This document shows positions 11,901 through 24,990 of a stretch of 64,000 nucleotides of DNA, one piece after another. Location of the stretch: positions 120,213,544 through 120,277,543 of the forward strand of contig OW121852.1 of NCBI GenBank assembly GCA_933228895.1. The letters are read 5' to 3'. This DNA comes from Platycnemis pennipes (lineage: Eukaryota; Arthropoda; Insecta; Odonata; Platycnemididae). The notes under the pieces were generated by a model. That model was not told the DNA's origin, made no database searches, and worked only from the letters and a program-made list of their open reading frames with translations. Numbering within the stretch: position 1 is the stretch's first letter; each line of letters opens with the position of its first letter. The position numbers were made by a program, and so were the translations under genes.

Positions 11901-13177
11901 TGCCGAATGCGCCCATATGGCGCTTTTCAACTGGCGAATCCGACACAACTCTAAATTCCGATGGACGGATTGGAACCGTGATAACAGTTTCGAAAGTAAG
12001 CTTTATTAGGTAATCCTGATTGTGGAAATGGGATTCTTCCCACGCTTTTCGACCGCAGCGAAGTCGGGACGAATAATTCGATCGCTTTCCGCATTGCGTA
12101 TAGTTAATGCCGTCCATCTTTGAGAGATGCATCGGAAAAGCAATTTAAATAATAAATAATGACATAAATTTGTAATTTAATTGAATTAATTACGGTGTTC
12201 AATTCGAAAGCCTAGCCATGTCGAAAAAAATATGAAGGTCTGGACGATCGACAACCGCTAAATGCAGTCATTTAACGTTTCCATAGATATCATTTTCTGG
12301 ATATCCGAATGGAAAAATTACACTTCGTATTCATCTTGTCCTTATCTGCTCTCCTAATTACGGCTCGTCTTTCTTCTCGAGCTTATCTCCACTCGAAATT
12401 CAATACAGCGACTTCCTTCCCTCGAGTCCCACGCCGTTGCGCAGAATTCACGGGATTTCCCTTCTCTGCAATAGGGAACATAACACTGTTTTTTATAACT
12501 CATAGAGTGTGAAGTATATCAGGTAAAATATGCTAGGTGAAAATTTTGCTGAAGAATTAAGCTGTGCTAAAAATATATTACTCTTTAAATATTGTACATT
12601 TTCGGCAACTTAAGAACACGACGTCACGGCACGGTATCACTATGGGGCGATGTCAATCTCTATTAAGTGGAGGCAAGTTGTTTAATGACTACTTGGTTTG
12701 TATTTGTCATTTTTTTAATGCAATAAACATTTTATTTCGTAATTGTTAAATGTACATGGTATTAATCGTAGAAAATCGTCCGTAAATTGTATAATGTCTG
12801 TATAGTGCCCTGTTTGTTCTCACTCCAAGAATCTCTGTTATGACAAAGCAATCGCTGTTGTTTTTAAAGAAGTTGCCACCATAAGGGAGTTAACCAAAGG
12901 CACATTGTTGGATTGTGCTTTTTTGAATACCTACCTTTTCAGCCATGTTTTTGATCAATAAACGGTAAAAATCCACAAAACAATGTATTCGCTTCGTTTT
13001 CTTCCAAAATAAATGTCTGTTTCCATAGCAATACGAAACCTAAACCGTGCTGTGACGCCAGAAAGCTTTTCAAGTCTTCAAGACGAAAGTAAACGTGAGT
13101 TTTGTCATTTTTGGGAACATTTTAATAGCATTTAATAATCTTTGTGTTTGGCTAGGGGAAAAAATTTTTTTTTGGTG
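8988..13177. other. unassigned intergenic DNA with a C-rich block at about 10240-10720
   Basis: No supported gene. 10240-10720 is C-rich and pyrimidine-biased with a run of nine C at about 10519-10527 and long overlapping frames in all forward frames. Their translations are Pro/Ser-rich low complexity, so the openness is explained by composition. The remainder is AT-rich with no recognised repeats. Confidence 0.4.
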
Positions 13178-13518
13178 ATCGGGTTGGTGTGGTGGCTAGA
13201 GTGCTGGCCTCCCATTCCGAGGGCCTGGGTTCCATTCCCGGCATTGGTGGATTTTTCAGTGGAAATATCGGTATCAAACGGTCCCCACTTGAGTGCCTAG
13301 TGTAGGGCATTTATTCCGTCCGTCGGATGGGACGTTAAGCCGTTGTCCCCTTGGCGCCTGTCGTTAAGAGTACCTAGGCTAATGCCGACGCTGGGTTTCT
13401 CTCCACCCTTCCTCTGTTACCAGGAATGTTCCTATACATTACACAATTACCCACCTATCTTAAATGGCGCGAATGACATCAGCTGTCGGTCGCCTCCCCT
13501 GAATAACCAACCAACCAA
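13178..13518 (+). mobile_element. tRNA-headed SINE with (AACC)n tail
   Basis: The head TTGGTGTGGTGGCTAGAG resembles an RNA polymerase III A box. GGGTTCCATTCCC about 45 bases later resembles a B box. The body includes GGATGGGACGTTAAGCCGTT and ends in CCAACCAACCAAC. CTAGG(GG)AAAA...TTTT-like sequence on both sides suggests a degenerate target duplication. Related minus-strand copies lie at 31571-31878 and 41515-41630. SINEs are non-coding and mobilised by a partner LINE, which is not identifiable here. Confidence 0.75.
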
Positions 13519-14319
13519 CTAGGAAAATTTTGGCTCGTGCATTTAAATTTGTGAGAAAATTCAAGAAGGTGCATCATAGATACACGAGCAACACATTTCA
13601 CACATATACCCCATTGTATTCCATCCACTCTTGGGCCCTAGCGCGTTCTTCCCCCTTCCACCTCTCCCGCACGTCCTCCCGAGCTTTGATGCATGCCATT
13701 GCATGCCTGCTTCCAATCACCACTTGCAACACCTTTTGAATGCACCACTGCGACCGCTCAATAGAAAAAGTTTCTCATGACACGGCTGCCGTTTCGGAAT
13801 TTCTTTTCCGTGATCATAATTTTGAGCGCGGGACAATTACGGTGCATGAAGAATAAGTTATCCACAGTCCGCTTGATCGTTAGTCCCCTTTCCATCTACG
13901 GCCCAGTTGATATTTCGTGATCAAATAAGGAATTTTGGCGACTGTTTTCCCTCTGCTTTGCCATTTTATCAATTCAATCACCTCCAGCATCCTCAGAGTA
14001 CAATAGTAGAGATGGGTTTATAGAAAAAATTAGCGCGTAACCCGTCTAAAGTTACGGAAAAATTAGGGTAAGGATCATTCATATTTGAATTTGCGTTAAA
14101 TTAACTATAGAGCGCAGTGTCGTCGCCGTTTGATTCAGCGCCTTTCTTCAGTGTTATCTTAATAATTGCCATACATCGTGGGAAGAAAGCACTATAAGAT
14201 GAAAAATATATACATACTAGAATCTACTCCTTTTTTCCTCCATACTATTACGTCAGATACGGATTGCCTGTACATATGCCACGAGATTTTCAGAATCTTT
14301 CCGACATTGAATACTTCAT
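13519..14319. other. unassigned intergenic DNA
   Basis: Nothing recognised. Confidence 0.5.
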
Positions 14320-15735
14320 CCATTATCCATTTCATGCAAGGTCCTAGAACATATAATTGTCAATTCAGTCATGGGACACCTAGATAGCCAGAATTAATTG
14401 TCCAATGTTCAGCATGGCTTCTGAAAGAGCAGATCGTGTGAAACTCAACTTGCTCTCTTTTCCCACGATATTTTAGTTTCTGGCGAAAATAATATTCCAG
14501 TGGATGCTATATTTCTCGACTTCAAGAAGGCTTTTGACAAGGTTTCTCACAGCAAACTAATTTTGAAATTAAAATCTTATGGGTTAGACAGTAACATTAT
14601 ATCATGGATTAATGATTTTCTGCATGATCGGGTTCAAAGGGTTGTTTTGGACGGTGTTTCCTCACCGGCAATTAAATTCACTTCGGGTGTCCCACAAGGT
14701 AGTGTGATAGGTCCACTCCTATTCCTTTTGTACATAAATGATATCCATAAGGTAGGATAAAAGTAAGCTTCGTCTATTTGCCGATGACGCAGTAGTATAC
14801 AGGGAAATTCTATGCCCAAACGATAAAGAATACTTAAATATTGACCTACAAGCAATTGAAACTTGGTGTGATACATGGCAGTTAGAATTAAACTTTAAAA
14901 AATGTCTTGTAATGAATTTTTGGAAAAAGAATAGCTCTCCTCCTACCACTTACAAAATAAGTAATAAGGAATTAACAATCGTGGAATCCATTAAATATCT
15001 TGGAATAAGACTGACACATGATCTTTCCTGGGGTAAACACATACGTGAAATAATGGGTCAAGCAAATCGTAAACTGGGATTCGTCAAAAGAGTACTGGGT
15101 AAATGTGACGATAATGTACGAGAAATCAGCTACTTTTCCCTTGTAAGACCTCATTTGGAATATGCTGCCAGTGTGTGGGATCCCTACGAAATCGGTCTAA
15201 ATAACGAACTTGAACGTGTGCAGCGAAGATCGGCAAGATTTGTTAAGGGACGGTATGATAACCTTACTAGCGTAACCTGTCTATTAAATGAATTAAATTG
15301 GGAATCATTGTCAGATCGCAGGTTGAAATTAAGACTTAATCTCTCAAACAAATTCCAAGACCATATTTTCAGTGATGATGTTAATAATATTTTGCGGACC
15401 CCAACTTACTAGGTTAGACTGGACCATAAATGCAAAATTAGAGAAATTGATAACCGAACTGACAGATTCAAAATGCCCTTTTTTCCTCGTACTATTAGGA
15501 TATGAATAACGGTAAATGTATTTAGTAGGAGTGTAGCAATGAATAACATTGGTAGCTGCATGTTGGTATAAGGACTTAAAGCTAACCCAACTAACAGCAT
15601 ATTTTTGCATTATGCTTTGTTATTTTAATTTTTAATTACAAATTTCATGCATGATATGTAGTGCATGTTTGGTGAGAGTTCACCCCTTGCCACTCACCTT
15701 TATGGTGGCTTGCAGGGTATTATGTAGATGTAGAT
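14320..15735 (+). pseudogene. CR1/Jockey-group non-LTR retrotransposon, reverse transcriptase to 3' end
   Basis: This is the best copy of the commoner non-LTR family here. In order: KVLEHIIVNSVMGHLDS (RT fingers), QHGF then KSRSCETQL, AIFLDFKKAFDKVSH (14500 on), SGVPQGSVIGPLLFLLYIND, and the catalytic RLFADDAVVY with FADD at 14777-14788. It continues to LVRPHLEYAASVWDP and NWESLSDRRLKLRLNL. Lesions are a TGA near 14424, a +1 frameshift between about 14757 and 14770, and a TAG at 15410-15412. The 3' end is the shared CATGTTTGGTGAG ... GTATTATGTAGATGTAGATG terminus. It is 5'-truncated with no endonuclease. It copied RNA by target-primed reverse transcription when active. Confidence 0.85.
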
Positions 15736-16267
15736 GTACTGAATAATAGATGTGCTAAAAGCTGAGCATTCGCCATTAGTTTAAAAGAGATGGATAGATG
15801 TCGTTAGATCCAAGATAATTTTTTCTATAAACGACCCATGGGCATTAAGTTAATTTAACGATAATTGCTTAAAATAACTTCGCCCCAATTTTTTCTATAA
15901 TCTTGCCTTGAGTCAGATCCCAAAGATTAGCTTAGAAAGATAGCGAGACAGTGAATGTTAATAATAAGGTTTTATTTATTCCCAAATTATTAAGATTTGA
16001 ATACTACGGGACTACGATATAATTTTTATGCAAGCAATCCTCTTTTCAATGACAAGTAGTTATCTGTAGTGATCTGGCAATGGCGATGGATGTAAGATAA
16101 GGAAACCAGATCGTAAAATAAAAAATTTATATTGAAATTTAATTATCGACCTAGTTCCTTTTTACAACGTTTTCGGGTTATTCCATGAGGAGAAGCCCGA
16201 GACAGTTAATCATATTGTTAGGTGTAGTTTAGTACCATAAGCATATTCCGTTTGTATTTTCAGTGCA

Positions 16268-16356
16268 TTACTGGTAAAAGTTCACCCACATCCTAAATAC
16301 CCAAGAGGTTGCTTGCGAATAATTCTTAAGATAAACAAGATGCATGTAGATGCAAG
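16268..16356 (+). pseudogene. CR1/Jockey-group 3' terminus, old fragment
   Basis: A degraded version of the family's 3' end: a GTTCACCCAC-like stretch, AGGTTGCTTGCG, then GCATGTAGATG. Much diverged. Confidence 0.4.
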
Positions 16357-18769
16357 ATCTAAGTAACGCTTTTCAAGCCTTTTCAGGAGTCACGTTAAAC
16401 GCTAAGAAGAGGGTTGAAACTAGTAATCAATGCGAACTCACGCCATGATTGCTAGCCTAATGCAAACATTGCGATTTTTCACTTTTGAGAATCACTGTGG
16501 TCGTGAGAAATGCCAACTAGGTTATTATAATAAGCTCACAAGTACTTAAAAAAAGCCAAATCTTCGGTGTTGAATCGTTTTTATGATTTTTCAGTGGTTC
16601 ATCAATTTCTATGTACTTTTCAGCTTCAATATCTTCCATATCTTTCATCCGAACACATTTACTAACTTCAAAAATTTCGGCCCTATAATATGAATTAACA
16701 CCTCTAACTTCGAGAAGTGAGCCATCCGTCCTCATTTATACCGCACTGCTGTCGACGTGAAGTCACAGGTGCCAAGGAAAGCTGTTTTATGATCGCAGTG
16801 AATACTATTATCTACCAATCGAACCCGATGCAAGGATTCTCATTTTATTAGAGAACGAACTCGAAATAGAGGGAATCATCTATCCTTACGTTTATATCCA
16901 CGATCCCTACGTCGCGTCGCTCATCCATGTCAGAATGCGGCCACAAGTTCAAACACTTTTACGATTTCCGGGTGGCTTCACTCCGAGATTAAACACTCAC
17001 TATGCCCAATAACTCACTCTAAATCACGCGACCTCTTTTACTCGCTTTTCCCCTCTCCGTCTCAAGTTCCACCCCAGATTCTGATCCTTCGTCCTTATTC
17101 TCTTTTTCCCAAATCTCTCTAAGCTTCCCTTCCCAAAGACTTTCAATTGACGCCTCGCTACAAATGCTGGTTTTAACATTTCTTTGTGTTTGCTTACCGG
17201 TTTAATTATTCAATCAGAAAGGACATTTAACGTCATCGATTGTAAATCATAAATAAGCCATACCATCTATTTAGGGAGTCCAAAACGGTCAATGCGATTA
17301 GATTATCATATTTGCAGGTTTGGTTATGAAGGAGTTTATATGCATCTAACTTATCCATTTTCAAGATGATAATGAATGGACACAATATAAGTCAGAAGAA
17401 ATACTGTTATGCGCCCCATGAAAAAAGCACTAAACCTTAGGAATAAGGAAATAATAGAGTGAATCCAAAGAAATAAGAAGAGATTAATTTAGGACAAGAT
17501 AAGACAATTGAATGTAAAAGGCAGAAGATGGTGTACTTAAGAAAGAAAGAGGAAAACGATAAGGAATTAAGATGAAATGTGGAGAGTTTGAGAACATACT
17601 CGTCTGATAACTGATAGAGTGTGAGGAAATAACTTCCTAAGGCTATCATAGCAGTGATAATTTAGTAGGTGTCAATGTTCGGGGCACTGGAGAGGAAATG
17701 TCTACAGAAGGTCAGGCATCACGGAAAATAATCTAATTACATGCTGTGAAATATCATTAATAACGTTAATATTTATATTTTACGCAAATTTCTTGGTGTG
17801 AAAAAGGAAAAAAATTATTTCGGAAGGTTTTTATTGATCCCATTCCCAGCAAGCCACCATGGCTGTTACGAGATGAACACCAAACCAACACTTAGGAAAG
17901 CAGTAAATGATTGGAGAAAGTGCCAGACGTTTATTTACGGGACAGGAGGCATAAGACACTAAACATCAATGATTCTTTAGGGTCCAGTACCTCCCCCACC
18001 CCTTCTGCCCCTGGATTCAATGGTTACTCCCACCACCGGTTGGAGGTGCCCGCATTGCCACCAGCTGCACCCGTTCCGCGACAAAATCCTCCTTCCCCCT
18101 TCAGAATACCGAACCTTCTTCCCACCCCAAATTATATTTTTTTTAAAGTATCAGCGGCGATGACATGAATCTTGTACCCTTAGCCCCTTGGCGCTAGGCG
18201 GTTGAAAGGTGTTGCTAAACATGGTAGTGATGTGTCGAAGCTCAAAGAAAACATACCTGAAAGATTTCATGAAATCATCAATTTTCCTGAAAAATGTCTG
18301 CCCTATTAGCACATTTGTCCTGACATTAAGCTGGTGGCATTTGGCCTCAGTGTTTTCTTTGAGCCCATACAAACCCCAGGCATATTTATCACCCGTTGGT
18401 ATGCCTACGATATTGACTCAGAGGAATGGATTCATCTACATACAGTAAGGAAGCTGCAAACCACCTCAATTTGGCAGGGATTGAATGATTACCAAAAATG
18501 CATCACGCGCATGCAGTGATGTTAGAAGCTACCAATACAATCATTAGGGACGGACACGACAAAGTATACATGTCAAACAGAATCCAAGGAGATGTTAGTA
18601 CATATCTACACACTATTTTTTCCCTGGTAATTTTTGTTTGAAGTAATATTTCCCCTTATTGCACGTGGAAAGAATCAAACTTTAAGCCCCCATCCCCTAC
18701 TGACTATGTATCTCTTTAATTTTTTTCTTTATGATCTAATCATGTGATTCCCGGCAGTTGTAATTAAAT
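16357..18769. other. unassigned intergenic DNA
   Basis: Nothing supported. Open frames at 16517-16735 (-), 17911-18168 (+) and 18151-18448 (both strands) have no recognisable domain. Confidence 0.45.
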
Positions 18770-19673
18770 TTGAAAAAAATCTGGAGCAATGAAATTTTGG
18801 AAATAGAATAGTTTTCCTCCTAACACTTACTACTTAAGGAATAATAAATTAGCAAACGTGGAATCCATTAAGTAATAAGACTTGGAATAAGACTGCCACA
18901 TGACCTTTCTGGGGTAAACACATACGTGAAATAATGAGTCAAGCTAATCATAAACTGGGATTCATCATAAGAATACTGGGCAAATGTGACGGTCACGTAC
19001 GATAAATTAGCTACTCACCCTTGTTAGACCGCAACTGGAATACGCTGCCAGCGTACAGGATCCCTACGAAACAGGCTTAAATAATGAACTGGAGCGTGTG
19101 CGGCGAAGATCGGCAAGGTTTATAAAGGGACGGTATGATAACTATGTTACCGTAACCAGTCTAGCAGGTTAACTAAAATGGGAATATCAGATCGTATGTT
19201 GTAATTTAGACCTAAACTCCTAACTAAATTTCAAGTTAATATATTCATTCACTGATGACTATATAAATATTTTGCGAAATCCAACTAACTATGGTAGACA
19301 GGAACATAATCATAAAACTACAGAAATTGATTGCCGAACTAGCAGATTCAAAATGTCCTTTCCTCGTACAATTAGGGATATGAATAGCTGTAAATATATC
19401 AATAGTATAAATACAAGTGTATATACTAGCTAAGGGATAACGTAGGTAGTTGTATGTCGGTAAAAGGACTTTAAACTTATTCAACTGACAGCATGTTTTT
19501 CCATGATTGCTTCGCTATTTTCGCCTTTTTTTTAAATCGCTAAGCCTCGACTAGAATATAATTACTAATCCTATTTATGCATGATGTGCAATGTATATTT
19601 AGAGTGAATTCATCCCCAGACACACACCTTTATGGTAATTTGCAGGGCTTTACGTATGTATGTAGATGTAACC
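18770..19673 (+). pseudogene. CR1/Jockey-group non-LTR element, 3' fragment
   Basis: This follows the copy at 14880-15735 closely in nucleotide sequence: the stretch GGGGTAAACACATACGTGAA, then GGTCACGTACGATAAATTAG, then GAATACGCTGCCAGCG, ending in the family 3' terminus with GTATGTAGATG. Many indels and stops. No usable frame remains. Confidence 0.8.
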
Positions 19674-22600
19674 AACGGTTACAATAACGATGGTTGGATT
19701 TAATTGAGCAACTTGAGACAGTTTCAATAACGCCCGTCACCGACATGCTTCATACGTTACAGAAAGCAAGCAATGACATTTCAGCAATTTCGGCAGACTA
19801 GCAGGGTTCTTTACCCGAAGAATTTTCGCTTGCTCATTTTCTTAGAGCATGGGTTTGAGCTGTCGTTTGATGAATGTATGTACCCTATACCTTCCCCTGG
19901 CTTTGTCTAGGCACACTCGAAGTCACTCAGGAATTTCCCCGCTTCCCCCCTGCCATTCCATTCCGTCCACGTCCGTCAAAATTTCCACCGCCCCTCATTC
20001 ACTCGGCGTCGACGTCACCCTACAGTTTGACGCCAATACGTCACCACCTCCCCCCACTCCAGGGTCCGTCGGTTGTTGCATGCTCCCCCCCCCCCCAACT
20101 CCTCCGCGTGGGTACCGGGACAACACCCAACCATACCCACTACGTGCACACCACCGCCTTTCCCGGGACAAACTGCTTCCGGCCGGCGCTGACCATTTTT
20201 GTAAATCTTTCGATTTTGACTGCCGCTCGAGAGACTCTCTCCACTGGAAGATGTCAGGGAGGGAGAACTCCTAAGAAAGCAAAGCGGAGAGGAGTTCCAG
20301 GGAACTGTGAGTGGAAGCGGAAGTTCAGGAATAATAATGTCCCCACTGGAAGTGGAAAAGCTGGGAAGCCTCTCAAATGTCAAACGCGATTTGAGATTGC
20401 TCTCTGCACCTAAATTTAAGTATTCAATAGGTTTTGACGGAAATTGACATGAAGTAGACATACGTCAGAATAACCGTAAGATTGGTAATCAGCTTCGAGG
20501 AAATTCTAGACTGTGGGAGCTAACAATACTGTTCAATTAATTTTAAACATACATTCTTCTCAACTTTTACCAGAGGTACTTACTTTTCACGCAATTTATA
20601 TTTATTTATATACCTTTCCCATGCTACAGAATTGTAATAAAAAGTGTCCTCTGTTAACGATGTGAAGTTCCCACAAGAATTGCGAGGTGAATACTTCCTG
20701 GAAATTCTTGGACTGGCGTACGTATAAACCTTTTTACTCCGTGTAGATTTATCATGGTCACTTACTTCTGTTAATTTGGTTAACCTGGCATATAACCTGC
20801 TGTAACCCGAAGGTAGAGAAATGTAAAAGGCTCTACGATCAAAATCAATCGTATCATGGGATTCATCCTCCAGGATCTCTATACCGAAAACACTGACTTC
20901 TTCCAGCACTCATCACTTCAAATATATTTATTTCATATAATAGGCAATAAAAGGAAGGACAGATAAGGGTTAGAAAATTACTGAGAATATATACAAGAAA
21001 AACAAACAAAAAAACAACGAAATAAAACAAGAAAAGGGCAGTTGAATAAAGAGTCTCTGGGTGATTTGATGATCAGAAAATATGGAGATTCTTTCCTAGG
21101 TCTCTACGTGTGAGTTAAATTGATAGGATTAATGTATATGTACGTATGTGTGTTGACTTTTACATGTTACTTTAATCAAGATGCCCCCGTCTTTAGCAGA
21201 GAGCTACAAGGTGAAGATAATCGAGAGAGAGATAGAATTTCCGGAGACGCTGTTCACTCGTCGTATCATCTTTTGAACTTTGCAACAACATTCCATGAGC
21301 TCAAAGACATCGCATCGTGTGAATGCTAATTGAAGGAAAGCTTTTTAGATCATTAACATCAATGTGGATGGTTTAACTTTCGATTAGAGAGTCAATAGTA
21401 AGGAAGGGAAAATAATGATCATCCCTCGCACCGGGAGAGAAGACTCCCGATGACATTGTGGATCCCTCCCCCTCGTCATCTTCATGCTAAGGGACGCTAA
21501 TTAAGAACTGACGTTAGTTTTCGTTATAACTTGGTGAAGGTGACATTTGTGGCGACACTTGAAGAACGATAATGGGAAGGGACGCGCCTTCCCCCCTTTT
21601 GGTGGCAAACGCTGCACCCGGTTCCAATTAAGCTGTTGACGTAACTCACTTATTTACATCTCCTTCTCTGTCTCGTTGCTCTGTGGTTTATTGTTTGTGG
21701 AAAAAATATGCTAATTATTCCTCATATTGAATAGCTTTAACCCATCTTTTCAGATTCGCCTTCTTACCCGATGAAAATACTACTTGATTTTTTCCAATCT
21801 GTCACGATTATTAAAAGACGCTTTCAACAGAGTTCTGATGTGCGGATAGGATACAAACCTACGCCTTATATAACATTTTGGAGCAGCACATTCCGTGCAT
21901 GGATTATTACGTTCACGTTTTCCCGAATGCAGTCGGGCTAAAATTATATGAATAAGCGTACTTAGGTAAAAGAGATTATATGGATTGTCACTAATAATGC
22001 ATATGATTATCATTACGAATTGTACGAATTGTGAAAATGAAAATTCGTTTCCTTGCAAATGGATTCTATTGCTATTTCTGAGCACACAAAGTTAAGTAAA
22101 TTACAAGCACACAGCGTGGCACTATTTCTTCGACTGATTAAGCTGCATGCTTTGGCATTAACTCTGTATTGTGCTACGTTGCAACAGAAACAACCCGTTA
22201 ATTTTATTGGAAAACACTAACCTGTCCACGTGATTGATATATAAGAATTTCTTGTGAAGAAAGGGGGGAACAATGAACCAATTTATTCTGTGAATGAATT
22301 TATTCTGTGTTGAATTTATTGAAAATATTAATCAATGATTTATACTGATGAATGGTCCGTCAAATATACTTTACAATTGAAGCTGATGCAAGATTACACT
22401 ACATAAGTAAATCATGTAATGGAAAAGCATTTGAATTGTGTGTCACAGAAAATTTTATCGCGAATGTACATACTTACCATGTGAACGTTTTGAAAAGATG
22501 TGTTTAAATCACCTCAGCAAATTTTTCTCTTTAAGTGCTCCGATCGTTAAGTGACAAGTTGATTGACCACTGATTTCGCTTAGGATTAGTGTTGAACGTT

Positions 22601-22675
22601 CATCATAACGTCTCATGACGTACTTTTAAGCACACACAGATGATACCGCTACTTGCTAACACACGTACTGTATTT
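19674..22675. other. unassigned intergenic DNA with a C-rich block at about 19900-20300
   Basis: 19900-20300 is C-rich, with a run of 13 C near 20085-20097 and long frames on both strands that look compositional. A 109-codon minus-strand frame at 20580-20909 has no family pattern that I recognise. The rest is AT-rich without identified elements. Confidence 0.4.
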
Positions 22676-24206
22676 TAATCATCATCATTAGTCATCAATC
22701 CTCAGATTGGTTTGACGCAGCTCTCCACTGAGTTCTTCTATCGGCTAATCTCCTTATATTTACGTATTTCTTCCCTTTCACATCCTTCATCACTTGCTCT
22801 ATACATATATCTCACCCGAGGCCTTCATTTGCCGTTCTTCCCATCCACTTGTCCTTCAACGATTGTATTCATCAGGTCATCGTGTCTCAGTATATGGCCG
22901 ATTAAGTTATCCCGTCTCCTTACAGTATTTAGCAGTCTTCTCTTTTCTCCCACTCTTCCTCATACTTCTTCGTTTGTCACTCGGACTATCCTTTAATCTT
23001 CATCATTCTTCTGTAGTACCACATTTCGAATGCTTCCACCCTTTTCTCCTCCGCTTCTGTCATCGCCCATGCCTCACTGCCGTAAAGAAACATGCTCCAG
23101 GTGTACGTCCTAATCAATTGTTTCCTTACTTCTACGCTTATATTTTCAGATGTAAGTAGGTTCTTCTTTTGGTAGAATACCCTCTTTGCCTGAGCTATTC
23201 TACTGACTATTTATTTCTTGCTTCGTACATTTAGTACATTCTTTTAGTGTTTTTAGTTGCTCTTTAATTAAACTTTCAGTTACTCGGCTTCCTAGGTAGC
23301 AGAACTCTTTCACCTCTTCCAGTTTTTGCTTCCCTAGTTTAATGTTGGTTTTGGCCTCTTCTCTTTTGCTGCACACCAATATCTTAGTTTTATTCTTATT
23401 GATTTTAAGATGGTATCTGGCCATTGTCCTTTCCATGGTTATCCAGAGTCTTATTCATATCCTTCTCTGTCTTTGCTACGAGTGCTACGTCTTTAGCGAA
23501 TCGCAGCATGCTAATTTTTTCTCCGTGGATGTGCACTCCAGAAGACTTCTCCTTGATTTCGTTGATGGCTCTCTCGATGCAAACATTAAAAATTACGTGA
23601 GGCAGAGCACAGCCTTGTCTCACTCCTTCCTTTATTCTTGCTTCTTCACAGCTGGGTCCAGATGTAATCACAGCTACTTGGTTTTTATAATAACTGTGGA
23701 TAATTCTTCGATTATTGTAGAACACTCCAATTCCTTTCATAATATCAAGCATTAAATTCCACTCCAAGTTGTCAAAAGTCTTCTCTAAATCATTAACTGC
23801 AATGAACGTCGGTTTGTTCTTCTCCATTCTCTTCTCTATGAGCAGCCTCAGGGCCGGTATTGCTTCTCTTGTACCCTTACTTTTTGTGAATCCAAATTGA
23901 TATTCACCCAGGAACTCCTCAACTTTTCGTTTTATTCTTCTGTAGATGAACCTTGTCAATATCTTCGATGCATGTGTTGTATGGCTTATAGTCCTTAAGT
24001 TTTCGCATTTCTCCGCTTTCTTCTTTTTGGGTATAGGATTGATGATATTTTCTCGTAGTCCCTGGGTATTTCTCCCGTCGAGTAAATGTCGCTGATGGTT
24101 TTGTAAAGATAGGTTATTATCTTCTTTCCTGCATTTTTAAGTACTTCTGCAGGAATAATATCAATTCCAGAAGCCTTATTCATGCGAAGGTCCCTTACTG
24201 CTGCGT
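22676..24206 (-). pseudogene. RTE-clade non-LTR retrotransposon, 5'-truncated reverse transcriptase copy
   Basis: Read on the minus strand it starts at MNKASGIDIIPAEVLKNAGK, passes through EFLGEYQFGFTKSKGTREAI, IAVNDLEKTFDNLEWN and EGVRQGCALPHVIFNV, and reaches the catalytic box, which is FAKD rather than FADD (23489-23500). It then shows KTKILVCSKREEAKTN, LEEVKEFCYLGSRV and the C-terminal region. The + strand end ATCATCATTA is the reverse of its tail. The catalytic Asp-to-Lys change and several frameshifts make it inactive. It matches the full-length copy at 52954-56434. Confidence 0.85.
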
Positions 24207-24854
24207 AAAAAAACTCTCAGAAAACCCTCAAAAAACCCTCAGAAACCTCTATACATATTCCAGCTGGTGGAATTCTCCTAATGCACTGCAACATACGTGT
24301 TTATAATTTCGACCAGGGGAATTAACATCAACTTGGGTGGTTGACACACGACAAGCTGGATTCGACACCTCCCCCCCAAAAGTATGTTTGGACTTGGCGC
24401 GCCCACGAATGTTGAACGAACGACGGTGTGAACGCGACCCAAAGAGCTGAGATATTTGGAATCCTCCTCCTCCTCTCGTTCGAGGCTCGTATTCGCCTCC
24501 TTGCTTACCTTCTCCGAGACCAAAAACTTCACGTCCCACACTTCTCGCATATCTTGTGAAACGCACAATACCCGACAAAAACTTACTTAACGGTACACCC
24601 AACCCTTTAGGATTGTCGAAAATATTTATTTATACGGGCGACGAGGTGCGATCCACCCTGTCGCAGCCTTAACATAATGAGATGCCGAACTCGATCTTAC
24701 GAGTTTACTTTGCCGGGGTGGACGAATAGGGAGTCGCTCGCGTCAGAGTGCTAACTGAGCGAGTAGACCATCTCCCTTTGTGGCTCCTCTTGCCATCCCT
24801 CACACTCTTTCAGGTTTTGGATCCGGCAAGTAAGCTTCAGAAGAGCCAAGACCG
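24207..24854. other. unassigned DNA, partly CpG-rich
   Basis: AAAACCCTCA-like units repeat at about 24212-24245 next to the retroelement's truncated end. 24340-24600 has more CG dinucleotides and two overlapping minus-strand frames without recognisable domains. Confidence 0.4.
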
Positions 24855-24990
24855 ACTTCGGTAGTCAGGTCGGTAACGCTCTGGCCTCGCAAGCCAAGGG
24901 TCGCGATTTTGACTCCCGCCTCGGGCAAGGGTGTTGTGATTGACTTCAAATAAGGAGTCTAGATTAGGCGTAAATATATAAGCAAGGAAG
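24855..24990 (+). mobile_element. possible tRNA-like SINE head
   Basis: GTAGTCAGGTCGGTAACGC resembles an A box, and GGGTCGCGATTTTGACTCCC about 30 bases on resembles a B box with an insertion. It does not fold as a proper tRNA, so a SINE or tRNA-derived relic is more likely. Distinct from the SINE at 13178. Confidence 0.35.

Noticed and set aside
19849..20461. Three long frames on both strands in a C-rich block
   Set aside because: Same compositional reason. Translations are low-complexity and no family is recognised.
20580..20909. 109-codon minus-strand frame
   Set aside because: Balanced composition, but there is no recognisable motif, no second exon and no element context. Too little to call a gene.
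24855..24990. A tRNA gene
   Set aside because: A- and B-box-like motifs are present, but the sequence between and around them does not give a cloverleaf or acceptor stem. Kept only as a possible SINE head.
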